Part shown: in pieces, positions 1 through 11,799 of the stretch
Numbering within the stretch: the stretch's first letter is position 1
How the letters are laid out: each line of letters begins with the position of its first letter
Origin: Epiperipatus broadwayi
Lineage: Eukaryota; Onychophora; Udeonychophora; Euonychophora; Peripatidae
Reading direction: 5' to 3'
DNA: 64,000 nucleotides
Assembly: GCA_028023455.1 (NCBI GenBank)
Contig: JAQFVV010012396.1
Location: forward strand, 12,410,451 to 12,474,450
Notes under the pieces: generated by a model
The model's database searches: none
What the model was told of the DNA's origin: nothing
The model's input: only the letters and a program-made list of their open reading frames with translations
Translations under genes and position numbers: made by a program

Positions 1-35
1 CGAGAAACTATATAAATAAGAGTTCAAGATGACCT

Positions 36-170
36 GTGTGGGTTAATGCGATAGAGCGGTAGATTCTGGAGTTCAAGATTCATGGATTATGATTTGGCTC
101 TCACACTTCTGTACTCAAACATCTTATGAACTTCCAATTAATAAATCACTTGATTATGACAGTCTGAGAA
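36..170 (+). repeat. tRNA-headed SINE copy
   Basis: The segment has a tRNA-like head with GCGATAGAGCGGTAGA as a box-A-like stretch and GAGTTCAAGATTC as a box-B-like stretch about 30 bases later, followed by an AT-rich body. The same head and body order recurs at 52360-52480 in the same orientation with clear similarity (GCGATAGAG, then GGAG.TCAAG). Pol III-type SINE origin is inferred; the copy is diverged and has no clear tail. Confidence 0.5.
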
Positions 171-778
171 GGGATTTACATTGGTGTTTCTTGAGGTGGA
201 TTTGCTTTCAGTGAAATTTATAAATTCAAATTTATGAATTTTTAATTATTATTTTTTTTAAATCTTTATTTAATATTTTTCTGAACCTGAATAGTGAATC
301 CAGAGATATCCTGAGAAATTACTGTATTATGAGTTGTATGCCATCAGGAAGATCCCCCAAATCATCTGATATTCATTATTTTCATAAGTTCTTTTTTCTT
401 TAGCAGTGTACTGTTCCTTCTTATTTATCATTCATATTTTTCTATATCTCTAAGATATACCAATTCAATTATACTTTCTTTACTCAACTTTTTAAAAAAT
501 ATTATTTCTAACATACACTTTTAAAAATGTTTAAAACCTTACTCATACATACTACTTCTTCAAAATCAACATTTCAAAAAACTTTATCTGTTTCTTTCTT
601 CTTATTAATAATCATACAAATTCCTTCACTGTAGTATTTAAAATTATATTCTAAACAAATCATTTGATGAGCTTCTTTCTTTATTTCTCTTTCTCATATT
701 AACAAAACAAACTCTTAACCAATAATATTTCTGTAGTATAATTTTACTATATCACCACATAGTAGATAGGGATTGATT
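171..778. other. AT-rich stretch without recognised features
   Basis: No credible exon, tRNA or transposon protein is visible in either strand. Composition is A/T homopolymers and short pyrimidine tracts. Confidence 0.5.
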
Positions 779-1020
779 TCTATTCACTTTTAACATCTTG
801 TGGAGGGCCAACTGATGAATGCTGATTCAACACGTATGTACATCTTGGAGTTCATACAACCATTTCACATGTTTATGATTACGTCCCTCCACAAGGAGTT
901 AAAAGCAAATCAAAAAGTCCTTATCTTGCGTGAGAGTGGGTAGTGAAAATTACATCACAGAAATATTCATTAAGTGGATAATCTCTAGTCTAATGAATGA
1001 CTAATAAAAAAAATTATTAG
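779..1020 (+). repeat. Family C ribozyme-bearing repeat, copy 1
   Basis: This copy holds a degenerate hammerhead (806-850) framed by an inverted repeat: 786-806 and 884-904 pair at about 19 of 21 positions around the GTGGAGGG core. Sequence after the hairpin (TGCGTGAGAGTGGG region) recurs near 45360-45390 after the copy-3 ribozyme, which shows that a longer unit is shared. See the copies at 45002, 45235, 56350 and 63006. Confidence 0.6.
806..850 (+). ncRNA. Hammerhead ribozyme, family C, decayed core
   Basis: Stem I 5' strand GGCCAA is followed by the invariant CTGATGA (812-818), a stem II region matching the family consensus, and ACATC before the stem I 3' strand TTGGAG. The GAAA of the core is GTAT here, so this copy should be inactive. 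Family membership comes from alignment by eye with the copies at 45002, 45235, 56681 and 63006. Confidence 0.55.
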
Positions 1021-2770
1021 TCTTAACCATTTTGATTTTTATTGTAATCCCCTCTTCCCACTATCATGCTGTTTTATAATTAATTTAAATATTTAACTTT
1101 ATTCTATATAATACAAAAAACTGGAAGCTTTATGTTTAAAGTTCTCATAATTTTTTTTAAAAAAAATTAAAATATTTTAATAACAAAAATAAATAGAAAA
1201 TAATAAATTTGAATGCATAGATTTTATATTTTATACCCTTATCGTAACTCCTTTCTTAGACATTTTCTCATTTTGCACACTCGTCAAGTCGTGCAATTGC
1301 TTCTCTTTTGTTTAATTTATTACTATATTGTCTTTTTCATATGTGTATTATTGTACTTTTTTACTAATTATTTTTGTTAATGTGCTAAGCATGCACACAT
1401 AGGTATCCATTAGAGGGCTTACAAGCAAATACCTGTATAATGGATTCAAGAGAACTACTATAACCTGCAATAGAGCATAACTTATTGTAAAATCTCATTA
1501 TTCAAAGCTATATGATAAATTATCATGATTTTTAAACATTATTTTTTAAAAAATAGAAAATATATAACTCTAAAATTGAGATGCTTAAATATATTGTATT
1601 AAAAGCATGACGAGTAATGGTGAGCAGTCACTTATGAAGATCATGTGTTTTCGTTTGATTGTATCTTGTGCCATTTTTTTTTTACAAGATCTTGTCCCAT
1701 CTTCACGTAGAAAACATACATATATTTTCAAGAATGTGGAACCCTCATGCCCAGTGATGCGCATTTCCTGAAAGTGCAATGAATTTTAGTACGAAATCAA
1801 CCAATCAAGATCTAAGAATAATAATTTTTCTTATTTGAACATGATAGTGAAGAAGTTTCTCAATAAAACCCTGCTTTTGTTAAAAAAAAAAAATAATAAT
1901 AAATCAAATTTATTTAAAACGAACAAATATATATATAAAAAAAACGTTAGTTCTTTTTCGCGATAGAATTCTTATAAATTTAAAGTGAATAAAAAATATA
2001 AACTTAAAAGTTGAAAATAAATTTGCAAAAGAAAACTGATAAGTTTTATCATCGACTGATAAAAAAAAGCTCAATAATTTTTAATAAATATTGAATCAAG
2101 AAGCAGATGTTAGCAGTTAAACAGGAAGTTTCCTAGAAACAACTATTTAAATGATGGAGGAGAATGGGGGTATATTTTTCACTAGCCAGTATTAAAATTA
2201 TCGTATTAAATACAAAAAAAACAGATGTTTAACAGGGTGATTGGTTGCATGAAGCAATAGACAGAATCATATGATACAGGCAAAACTATGACAATCTTCA
2301 CGAATTAAATTATACGCAATTATTTTTAAAAGCTATTGATTTAAATTAATATCTGCTGAGACAATAAAAGTTATCTAGGCTGCTCTCACTAAAAATAGAA
2401 TTAAAATTTTTGTTCGTTTTAATAACATTTGTTTTGTCTATCTATGTGTATGTGTGTATATATATAGCTATCCTGAACCAGTTACCCTATATGTGTGATT
2501 GCGTGTATAGAGATATTCTAAAACCAGAAAATTATTTCACATGATGATGAACTCGGATAAATTGTTCTACTTTCATATAATTTTTGTTTGTTTATATTTT
2601 TTCTCTCTGGCTTAAACGTTAATAAATGGTTTGACATGTATGCGTCAAACAAATGAAAAATTTTGACAGATTTGCGTAAGTTAAAATATTAGTTTAATTT
2701 CCAGCAAAATTCAATTACATACATAACTGTTACATACGTCGCTAAAGCACTCCTTTAAAGTTGGGTATCA
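1021..2770. other. AT-rich non-coding stretch
   Basis: No supportable gene or transposon. It contains A-runs (1880-1950) and a short TA-repeat at about 2455-2466. A 64-codon reading frame on the minus strand near 1600-1780 has no family features and no splice context. Confidence 0.5.
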
Positions 2771-3010
2771 TAGATCTGCCCATTAGGGCCACTGTGGTCT
2801 CTAATTTTTTACTACCCCGATACTCCCTCTATATTCCACTTACTGAAGTAACAAAACATCTCTCATTCCATAAATATCTCTCTTTATATGGTCTGCTAAA
2901 GCCCTTCACTAGTCCCTATTGGTTTTGATTAGACCCCAAATTCACCTTCTAAGGCGAGGCATTTTGGTGGTAAATTTTACTTAAACCTTCACACCATATA
3001 TGGTTATTTT
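2771..3010. repeat. Relatively GC-richer segment, unclassified repeat remnant
   Basis: Composition is less extreme than the surroundings (CTACCCCGATACTCCCT, AAGGCGAGGCATTTTGG). I see no intact reading frame and no second copy in the window. An old transposon fragment is the likeliest explanation, but no family can be named. Confidence 0.25.
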
Positions 3011-3509
3011 TTATATGGCATCTTACATTAAATAATTCCAATATTATTTAGTTATACACTTCTATACTTATTTATGAATCCCCCATATTTTACAATACTA
3101 TTTACATAATAAATGTCAAACAATTTTAAACTCTTGTCCATGACACCACATGGTTTAACCTCATGCCAATTTTTAAATTATAAGGTATAGTCAGTTATTG
3201 TCAGTGATGAATTTAATCCATTGAATCTATTAGTCATAATTGAAAATTTTAGTGTAATAAAATATTATGGTTTTTACCAGTAAATTAGTAAAGCATAGCC
3301 ATTTAGACTAAATGTGTAATAAAATGAGAGTTTTAAGCATAATTTAAAAAGATATTACACATTGGGGGAGGGGGGGATGAAAGATCAATTAATCTGTATG
3401 TTTATGTATTTAAAAAAAAAAGATATGTTAATCTTTAACTGAATTTTAAAATTATCTGGACTAGTAATAATCTATAGTTTAATTAATGATTAGTAATAAT
3501 CATTAAAGT

Positions 3510-3600
3510 ATTTACTTGAAGAAGTTGGGGTCAAAATTATGAGGGCAGAAAGTTTGACACCTGCAAGTCAAAGTATAATAATTTAATGTTAAAATATGCT
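3510..3600 (+). repeat. Family C body fragment
   Basis: The stretch with GGGGTCAAAATTATGAGGGC followed by AGTTTGACAC resembles 45126-45185 (ATCAAAATTGTAAGGGCAGC, then TTTGACAC) and, on the opposite strand, 63080-63125. It looks like the ribozyme-free part of the family C unit. Confidence 0.35.
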
Positions 3601-3837
3601 TGATTAAATAACTATTTTGTTTTCAAGATGTACTCTAGTTCTTTATGCAATATTAATTTTATTAACCTTGATGAGTTTTGAAACTTAGATTATTGAAAAA
3701 AAAGATTTGAGATTTAAATTAGAGAGAAAATGGAAGAGATAAATTACTAAATATGATAAAAAATTTAATAAGAGTAGAAGAAAAATAGATTTATTTTAAA
3801 AAATTAAAAAGAAATTAGGCTAAGTATACATTTTAAA

Positions 3838-4572
3838 AGTAGAGAAATAATATTTATTAAGGCTATAACCTTAAGACTATGCGCCTGAAAAAACGACAGT
3901 AGGGACCTCTGCAAATCTTTAACACAAGATTTATTTAAAAGACAAGAGCGGCCACTCTTATCTAAACCTACTTTGTAAATAAATAGGATAATCTAAAGCA
4001 TTTTGATTTGAGAGCGTAAGGCTATTCAATACCTCACTGATTAAGTCCACAAATTTTATAACACATTAACATTCACGAAATCTTTCGAATTACAACAAGT
4101 CAGTGTTGAGATCTTATGCTTAGAAATCTATTAAGATAATATAAAGTTGTAATAATTATATTTTATAAAGTGCATACTTGTTACATAAAGTAATATTTAT
4201 TAAGGCTATAACCTTAAGACTATGCATCTGAAAAACAATAGTAGGGACCTCTGCAAACCAACACAAGATTTATTTAAGACAAGAGCGGACACTTTTATTT
4301 AAACCTATTTTCTAAATAAATAGGAGAATCTAAAGCCTAGCCTTATGCTCTCAAATCAAAATGCTTTAAATTCTCCTATTTATTTAGAAAGTACGTTTAG
4401 ATAAGAGTGGCCACTCTTGTCTTTTAAATAAATCTTGTGTTAAAGATTTGCAGAGATCCCTACTGTTGTTTTTTCAGGTGCATAGTCTTAAGGTTATAGC
4501 CTTAATAAATATTACTTTATGTAATGAGTATGCGCTTTATAAAATATAATTATTACAAGTAGAGAAATAATA
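3838..4572. mobile_element. Family A repeat: direct plus inverted monomer inside a 16-bp target duplication
   Basis: The 16-mer AAGTAGAGAAATAATA occurs exactly at 3838-3853 and 4557-4572 and brackets 703 bp. Inside is one roughly 343-bp unit, then a restart of the same unit (TATTTATTAAGGCTATAACC at 3851 and 4194), then its reverse complement. The arms at about 4149-4337 and 4364-4557 form a 409-bp imperfect palindrome. A related copy lies at 19390-19800 in opposite orientation, again with unit ends about 338 bp apart. The single duplication around the whole complex shows that the rearranged multimer entered as one unit. No protein and no hammerhead core was found. Confidence 0.7.
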
Positions 4573-4714
4573 AAAGATAGATTGAAAATATAGATATATA
4601 TAACAATAATGTCACAAAAAAAAAATAATAATAAGAGAGAAAATGGCTTGCTAGTAAGTAAGTACCCTTACCTAATGTATAAAATATTTTGGATAATAAA
4701 AAATAATGAAGCTT

Positions 4715-5560
4715 TTTGGGCTAGAACAAGGATGGGGAAGCTCTGACTCGTAAGTCTGGCCCTCAAATGCTTTCAATTTGGCCCTCAGACATTTTCACAA
4801 ATGCATATAAAATAGACTTGTATAAAACTTTTATTTAAACATGCACATAGTGCAGTGCAAATATTGAATTAAGAGTAATTAAAATAAAATAATTATTTTC
4901 TTAACTGTATTTTTTTTTCTACCCAACCTTTATAACAATTTAATTTCATTCTATCAGATGTGCAATATTCTAACAAATTATTTATATTGTGTGGTCGATC
5001 TGATTACGACAACGCTGAGAGCATTGTGTTTGTTTTTATAATGATTTTCACAGCCGAACATATAACTAGCAAAAATAAAACTAGAATTTTACTTTGTTTT
5101 ATTTTTATTATTATTTTGCATTTAATTTTTTTTATTTATTAGGATGGTTACAGAAATAAGTTAAGAAAAATTGACACAGAAAATTGCACATTTGAAAAGA
5201 AATGGAACAATGCATATTTTTTAACATAAAGAAATAGTAAATAGATGTGCCTGATATGTCTGGAAAGTATTTCAGTTAATAAAAAACATATTAAGAGTTA
5301 CTATTTATCAAACATTCTGACTTTGACAAAATTATTCGGGAAGAAATATTAAAATAAAAAACTTGAAAAGGAGCTTCATCAAGTAGCTGACATGTTTTAT
5401 AAAAAGTACAAACAAAATTCTGTAAAAGCAAGTTATTTAAAATAAAAAAAAGCGGGAAATTTTTTATAGAAGATTGTATCCAAGCTGCTGTAGAATTAAT
5501 TAATCTGACCACAACAACATAAAGAAAAATTTAAGAATATATGCCATGAAGCAAATCGGA
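4715..5560 (+). pseudogene. Decayed BED-finger hAT transposase fragment (GTF2IRD2-like)
   Basis: From 5158 the plus strand reads KLRKIDTENCTFEKKWN..Y, then after two stop codons CLICLES. In domesticated and free hAT proteins of the GTF2IRD2/ZBED type, a conserved start of this kind is followed by a CxxC BED zinc finger. Downstream (5290-5510) fragments such as KHSDFDKI and VSKLL continue the similarity through several frames. The sequence at 4730-4800 (GGGGAAGC..., GGCCCTCA repeated) and its echo near 5630-5680 could be element ends. There are many stops and frameshifts; it is certainly non-functional. Family assignment is from motif memory only. Confidence 0.5.
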
Positions 5561-6215
5561 TAAATTGTAATTAAATATGGAATGGTTATTTAATAATAAT
5601 GTTTATTTTTAAGACTAAAAAAAAAAGCATGGCCCTCATTTAATAGGGGGAAATTGAAATTGGCCTCCCAATTGAAAAGGTTCCCAGTATTAATGATTAG
5701 AGGTAAATTAATTAAATTTTTGATCAAATATAGAAGTCTAATTTTTAAATCAATTATTTTATATAGTTCATGAATGAGATTATAAATATCCAAATGCCAC
5801 TTGACAGAAAATAATTTCCACTTCTGGTCTAGAATGGCATGTGAAACCAGTCTTTTCAGTGAACACTCTTGATGATGATAGCCATATTTTGTAAATAATG
5901 TCATTAAATTTGTTTTAATTTAAATCAATGCATGTCTTTTTTTCTTCACCTTTATGGGTCATAAGGCAAGTCAAAAAATTTAGATAACAGAATTCTAGGA
6001 TGAAATGGTTATCATTTAAATTACTTCCTGTTACTTTTGTAACAAATTTATTTGTCATGTGTACATTATGTTCTCTATAAGTTTAAACATTTCAAACAGA
6101 TTCTAAAACTGCTATAACCAAGAGGTAAAAATATCTAATAGGGGGCCATTGATTTTCATTGTTTAACTCAAATTAGTATAGCAAAATTGTTAAGTTTTAT
6201 TGTTGTTGTTATTAT
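5561..6215. other. AT-rich stretch, possible end of hAT fragment
   Basis: GGCCCTCATT at about 5629 repeats the GGCCCTCA motifs near 4760-4790 and may mark the distal end of the decayed hAT. Nothing else is supportable. Confidence 0.35.
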
Positions 6216-6219
6216 TTTA

Positions 6220-6405
6220 TTAAAGTCATATGGTTTAATGATAGTATGCCCACCTATTATGTCTATGATATAGTTTTGAATTTAAGCAAAATTAACTTTA
6301 ACGTTTTGAGACTGTTTTGTTTGTTAACCATTTCATAGCCAACTAAGCTAACTATCCAAAATTAGTCAGTAAATGAGTATCTATTAGTTAGAATAGAAAA
6401 ATCTC
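6220..6405 (+). repeat. tRNA-headed SINE copy with shared tail
   Basis: A tRNA-like head (ATGGTTTAATGATAG, then AGTTTTGAATTTAAG) is followed about 110 bp later by a tail with TTAGTCAGTAAATGAGTATC. The same head and tail order is seen at 34340-34600 and 35780-35975, and the tail alone at 9030-9100. It is diverged. Confidence 0.4.
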
Positions 6406-8063
6406 AGCATCAAACAATCAAAAAGCTTATTTTTATTCAGTCTTTTTCTACATGACTATCCTGATGTGGCTATTTAAAGGTTGTTAAACTTTTTATACAT
6501 AGCCTTATATGCAAACAAATTTAATAAATTGTAAGTTGTCATGACAGCCAATTTCTACTAATGATGATAGTTTTATCACTTACCTCAATTATCTGCAGGC
6601 ATAAAACTTAACAAATACATATATTTATTAACTATAGGTACATTGTAACATTAAATATATTCAATTTAAAATAACTATATTCAAAATTCAAATATTTTAC
6701 TTTTATTAGATATTACCAAACAATAAGTTAATTCCTAACAAAACCAATCATTTGAGCAAAGGGTATTATTTACATTTATGCAAAATATAATACAAGAAAC
6801 AAAATTGAACAAAATAAAATAACATTATCATGTACTGATAAAGTGGGATTATATTTTAATATCATAGTTTAAAAAGTGAAGACTCATATGTGCATAAATA
6901 TACTATATTTGTACAATAAATAATATTTGAAAAGAAAAATCTCTGAAATGTTTGCTATGTAAATGCAATATTCCCAGACTTAAAAGCCAATTTTGTTAGA
7001 TAAAAATCAATTTTTATTTTGCTGTCTAAAATCCCGTATAGACATTCCTACAACTTCATTTAAATCAGCCTATATTTAAATTTACAAGGTAGAATTAATT
7101 TCTACTCATTTTAATCCTATATATCAAGTATGTAAAGATAGAATATTGCTGCACTAATAATTACATAATATTTGGAGAGATAAATCTTTAAAATATTATC
7201 TATAAAAATGCAATATCTCCAGTATTAAAATCCACTGCACTAAGATATTATATATATATTTTTAATAGCATAAATATATTATTAATTTTATCATTTGAGT
7301 TTATTAATTAACACTGTGAATTTTATTAATTACATAATTCTTATATAACTTACTGGAGTTATACTTTTTAAAACAATATGTGATTTTTCAACCCAATCTC
7401 ATACTACAAAACAATAAAGATACACAAATGATTCAAAATCTTGCATCTAAGAAATTTTTAAAATCAAAAATATATTCTTTTATAGTCTATAGTCATTAGT
7501 GGCTTCAAATTTGTGTTTCAAACCAAAATTTAAATAAGATATTGGAGATAATATGGCATATAATTTGTCATTTAAACATTTTGTAATTTATTAAAATTTG
7601 AAATTAACCTAACAAATTGTAAAAGGATAAAGAAATCAATTGTTTCATAAAAAGTTTTTTATTATATGTGTACATATGAAACATCCTATTACTGATTTTA
7701 AAATTATTTTTAGAATTCACCATCAATACATATATGTACATGTAAGCAATTTGTTTACATAAATATAAAAATATATTTATTAGTGACAAATTTTTGGCTT
7801 AAAAAATGTATTTTATATATTTAAATTTTGATGAGTAATAATATTTAGAAAGTGATATTGTTTCATTAATAATGTTAAAAAAAAAAAGCTTTAGTTGAGT
7901 ATTTGCTTTGTTTTTATTTTATTTTATATCTTATTACTTTTTCTTATTCAAGGTTTTACCATTGAAAAATATTTGTAAATACATAATATAATTAGATAAA
8001 TGTAAACAGGTAGATATATCATCAGTCATTACTAATAAATTATATAGAAATAATTATATTTAC
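6406..8063. other. AT-rich stretch, presumably intron
   Basis: No coding signal was seen. It lies immediately downstream (on the minus strand) of the splice donor of the exon at 8064-8658 and is probably intronic to that gene. Confidence 0.4.
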
Positions 8064-8658
8064 CAGAAACACGGGAACGTTCCATAAGTTCTGGAGAGCT
8101 AGCAAACCGTTTCAATTTTCCCATTTCATCCTTTCTATATTCTTTCCATGACTTTTCTTTTTCAGAATATTTTGAGTAACTGGAAACATCTACTGCACTG
8201 TCCTCTTCCCTACTTGATTCTGAATTATATTGCAACTGAATTTTTGATGAAAAGCCATTTCCAGAATCTCGAGAGGCCAAATCAAGAGCACTTGCATAGC
8301 GACGTGGTTTCCCACATTTGCATCGACCAAAATCATTTTCCTTAAATTTTGTTAACCAATGAGATTTGGCTAGAGCTCGAATCCTAGACCAAATTTTAGG
8401 CATAGTCTCTTCATGTTTAACAAATTTTCTTGGTAAAGATCCTAAACTAGGATTTTGCACAGGTACTGGTCTGGGATCTTGATAACGTAAAAGAATATTT
8501 GAAACATGATCCTGAGATCTCTCGGAATCTGAAGATGATCTAGAATAAGGATTGGAATCATAATGTTCAGCTGCAGTAAGACTTTTGATTCGAAGGCCAT
8601 TGCGTAAATAATTTGATTGGTCATATAAGCTGATAGGATGTCTTGTCAGAAACTTTTC
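8064..8658 (-). CDS. Internal exon of an unidentified host protein (198 codons)
   Basis: This is the only host-like coding segment in the window. On the minus strand a pyrimidine-rich acceptor (TTTTTTTCTCTTATAG) precedes 8658 and a GTAAAT donor follows 8064. The 595 bp between them are open in one frame, beginning in phase 0 (EKFLTRHPISLYDQ) and ending after the first base of a Gly codon (SRVSG). The product is rich in Ser, Arg, Lys and Glu, with a basic, aromatic stretch (MPKIWSRIRALAKSHWL), a CKCGKPRRYAS motif and a Ser-rich acidic segment (SSREEDSAVDVSS). No signal peptide, membrane helix or catalytic motif is visible, so it looks mostly disordered and possibly phosphorylated. I do not recognise the family. 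Neighbouring exons were not identified, so the gene probably has long introns. Confidence 0.7.
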
Positions 8659-10045
8659 CTATAAGAGAAAAAAATTTGATCAGCAAAATTTTATTAAAAA
8701 ATTATAATTATAAAAAGTTTAATAATTAAGTATACAAATTATTAAATACATTTAAAAAATAATATTCTATGTAATTTTTAATAAGCCTTTAATACTACAT
8801 ATGGATTCTACAATTATTATATTATTAACACACATTATTGTTTTTAATTATAATAGCAAATATTATGAAAATTATGTTCAAGAAATATGAATAAAGTTTA
8901 ATTTTAATATAAAATATATTTGGCTAGTTAAACTTAAAGTTTAATCTGGGTAATATTTGACATTTTTTCCAAGTAATTGAGTATTTTCAACAATCTCAAG
9001 ATTTTTGTAGTAATTAATTGATTCATATCCACATTAGCTAGCCATCCAATTATTGGTCAATAAATGGTTATCTATCTGCTCTTAGAGCCTAAAACAAAGA
9101 AGGAAAATTATAAAAACTATCACCAACTGGTAGATGACGTATCCAGTAAGTGTCTTCTCTATTTCTTGTAATGCTTGATAACCCTTTGCCATATATGCAA
9201 GACTGTTTGTGCTTTGATTGAAGTCTTCTTTATTAATCATCTAAGAACTAGTCTGATAAAGACTTTTAAATCAAAAGATACCAGTAAATAAACATGTATT
9301 AATATAAATATGTGAAGAAATAAAAAAATGTGAATTTTGACCAATAGTAATGCCTTCACTTCTCATTATAAAACAAAATACATAAAAATGCAAAATGTTT
9401 ACACCATTACACCATATATATATATATATATATATAGTTGAATATCTTGTATTTATAAATTATTTAACAAAGAGTGATTATTAAATTTACATAAATAATT
9501 ATTATGACTGCTTTTTAATGAAATAATGATTCATTTACTCTCTTTACAAGATTTTCTATGACTTACTGGCCTATGCTATTTTGCGTTGATGGAATTAGGG
9601 GTTAAAAGTTCATTTATCACTAAGTGTTCAAACATTATATAATGTCCTAAGTGATTAATCATTTGATTATTTAATGAATTATAACTAATAATACTAATAC
9701 TAAAATCATCCTTACAAAATTATTATAATTGTAAGTTTATGATTTGGACCACTCTAATAGGCATGGCACAAACAATGAGTATAGCTTTTGAAAATTTGTA
9801 CATTGTTTCATCTACTTTGTTATGCATAAGACCCATTAAGTTTCTTCTACATAATATAGTGGAAGGTGATTTTTCATAATAAAAATATAAATGACATAGT
9901 AACATTATTATTATTTATGATCAAGTCAACATAGATTCCTGGCAATTGTGTAAAAAGCATTCAGATTATTCACATTTTCAATAGATTATACAGGAATAAA
10001 TTACGATTGCTCTTTCTCATGCAGTTTGAAAGCTAGTGCTAGGGT
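8659..10045. other. AT-rich stretch, presumably intron; SINE tail and (TA)n
   Basis: It contains a SINE-tail-like segment at 9030-9100 (CCATCCAATTATTGGTCAAT, related to 34520-34575) and a TA dinucleotide run at about 9413-9436. No coding exon was supported. Confidence 0.4.
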
Positions 10046-10137
10046 TTTCACTAACACCACGTCACCATTTCTTATGCTTTATCATAACTGTTATTAAAAC
10101 AGGCAAAACTACATATAGAGGCTTTCACTAACATCAT
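10046..10137 (+). repeat. Family B fragment with putative target duplication
   Basis: TTTCACTAACACCAC (10046-10060) and TTTCACTAACATCAT (10123-10137) bracket about 62 bp that match the family B unit junction (TTCTTATGCTTTATCATAAC, TTATTAAAACAGGCAAAA). It appears to be a very short insertion of the family B end. The bracketing repeats differ at two positions, so it is older than the copies at 32086 and 41890. Confidence 0.5.
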
Positions 10138-10174
10138 CTTATATCACTACTTCTCAATATAGACACATTAGAAG

Positions 10175-10690
10175 TAATATATTAAAAAACCAGAAATGTA
10201 CCTGACCTATGGAAAGGCCATCATTTTTGTAATACTTTTTTTTAATTGGTAGCTTTAAAAAATTTCAATCATGCATGGTATTACTGTGGAACTGCAAACT
10301 ACATGATGTCAATTATATGCTAACCAAAACTAAATGTAAATATGATACTATAGTATCTTTTTGCTTCCTCAGTAAATATCACATTTCAAACATGAATTTA
10401 TGTACTGTAATCACATTTTGTTTTGATTTAAATACTATCCCTATTCAGTTGTGTAACATAGCTAAAACCACATGTACTGATTTTTTTTCTGAGCATTTTT
10501 TTATTTAAAAAGTTTTATTCCATATGTCTTTTGTAAAACACCATATTTTTTTAGTATCCAGAAATGTGCCAAGCCATGAAAAAGCCACTTTTTATAATGT
10601 TTTTTTTTTTTTTTAAATTGGTTGTTTTAACAATTTTCTTTTGCTCTGTGGAATTACTTGCTGGAAAATGTACCTGATCTATGGAAGAAA
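10175..10690. repeat. Local direct repeats
   Basis: ACCAGAAATGTACCTGACCT near 10189 is echoed near 10555 (CCAGAAATGTGCCAAGCC) and near 10663 (AAAATGTACCTGATCTATGG), with similar T-rich, TTAATTGGTAG/TTAAATTGGTTG sequence after the first two. This is a decayed local duplication with no coding content. Confidence 0.4.
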
Positions 10691-10850
10691 GGAATTACTT
10701 CCTTTGTATAAAATGCTTCATGAAAAAAAAATAGTTTATTAATGGTGGAACAAATAATTATTTTTTTTCTTAAAAAAATATGCTCTCCAACAAAGAAACA
10801 TTTAAGTTGAATATCATGTGATAGCGTTATGGACAAACATTTAGGAATTA

Positions 10851-10987
10851 TAAAAAACATATTTTGCAGGTTCATCTTTATAAGATTTTAATTTAAAAAT
10901 TGCAGTTGAGGGCTTGTGTGAACAAGTTGATCATTGGAATTTTTAAATTAAAATCTTACATGGATGAACTTGCAAAATGTTTTTTAT
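10851..10987. repeat. Foldback repeat, about 50-bp arms
   Basis: Arms 10851-10901 and 10937-10987 are inverted copies (TTTTGCAGGTTCATC against GATGAACTTGCAAAA) around a 35-bp spacer. No terminal duplication was recognised. Confidence 0.55.
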
Positions 10988-11799
10988 ATCTGCAACCCAA
11001 GAAAACATTTAGGAATTTTATATATAAAAAATTAAAGTAAATAAAAGCAATAAAGTTAAGAAAAAAATAAATCATTTGTTATAAAGAAAAGTTATAAGGA
11101 GGAAAGTCATTATAGATTTTAGTATAAGATGAAAGCTATTATGAATATAAATAATAAAAACTTACTCCTGTGTTATCTCAGGTTTTCCAAATTTGTACTT
11201 GTGTACATACATACATGTGATGCCACAATAACTGAGCTTCTTACACTCACATGTATATATCATATTTTTTTTTGCTTGAAAACAAATCTAGATATTCATT
11301 CACGATGATACTTTGATTAAGCATTAATATCAACATTTTTAAAAGCAATTTCTCTTAGTATATAATATAAAATAATGAAATAATATATAAATAATCGAAT
11401 GATTAGTAGGTAAGTAGATAATATATTGTTTGAGAACCTACTGATTGGCTGAATATAGCAAATGTCATTTAAATGAATAAACTGAAGTTTCCCCCAGTCC
11501 CTGTTTTTTATTCCAATCAGGTGAGAATAAATCCAGAAAAACCTTAACTTTTGAATTAGACACTCTATTATTGTTCTACACATAACTAACATAATAATTT
11601 AAAAAAAAGTAAATATTTATATAATTTTTAATGTATAATACATAAAATGAATTATTATTTATTCATTGTACAATCAATAGACAAGGAGATTAGTGATATT
11701 CCAGCACTAAGTAGCAAGAAGAGTACAATAATTTCATTGACATTGTCTGTTAATTTTCTATTACTTTCATCAAAAAGTAATTGTTCCAATAATCTTTCT
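10988..11799. other. AT-rich non-coding stretch
   Basis: No recognised element or exon. A 91-codon minus-strand frame (11317-11592) has low-complexity AT-driven composition and no family motif. Confidence 0.4.

Noticed and set aside
3838-4572. Hammerhead in family A (CTGATTAAG near 4040 and GAAATC near 4081)
   Set aside because: The G8-A9 core is not met and no stem II or stem I pairing supports it in either locus.
4960-5142. 60-codon plus-strand frame before the BED-finger fragment
   Set aside because: Ends in a low-complexity Phe/Ile run and shares no motif with hAT proteins; at most leftover sequence of the same dead element.
5590-5904. 104-codon minus-strand frame
   Set aside because: It opposes the hAT fragment direction and has no recognisable domain or splice context; probably chance in AT-rich DNA.
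9413-9436. TA dinucleotide run as a functional element
   Set aside because: Ordinary microsatellite in AT-rich DNA; no context supports more.
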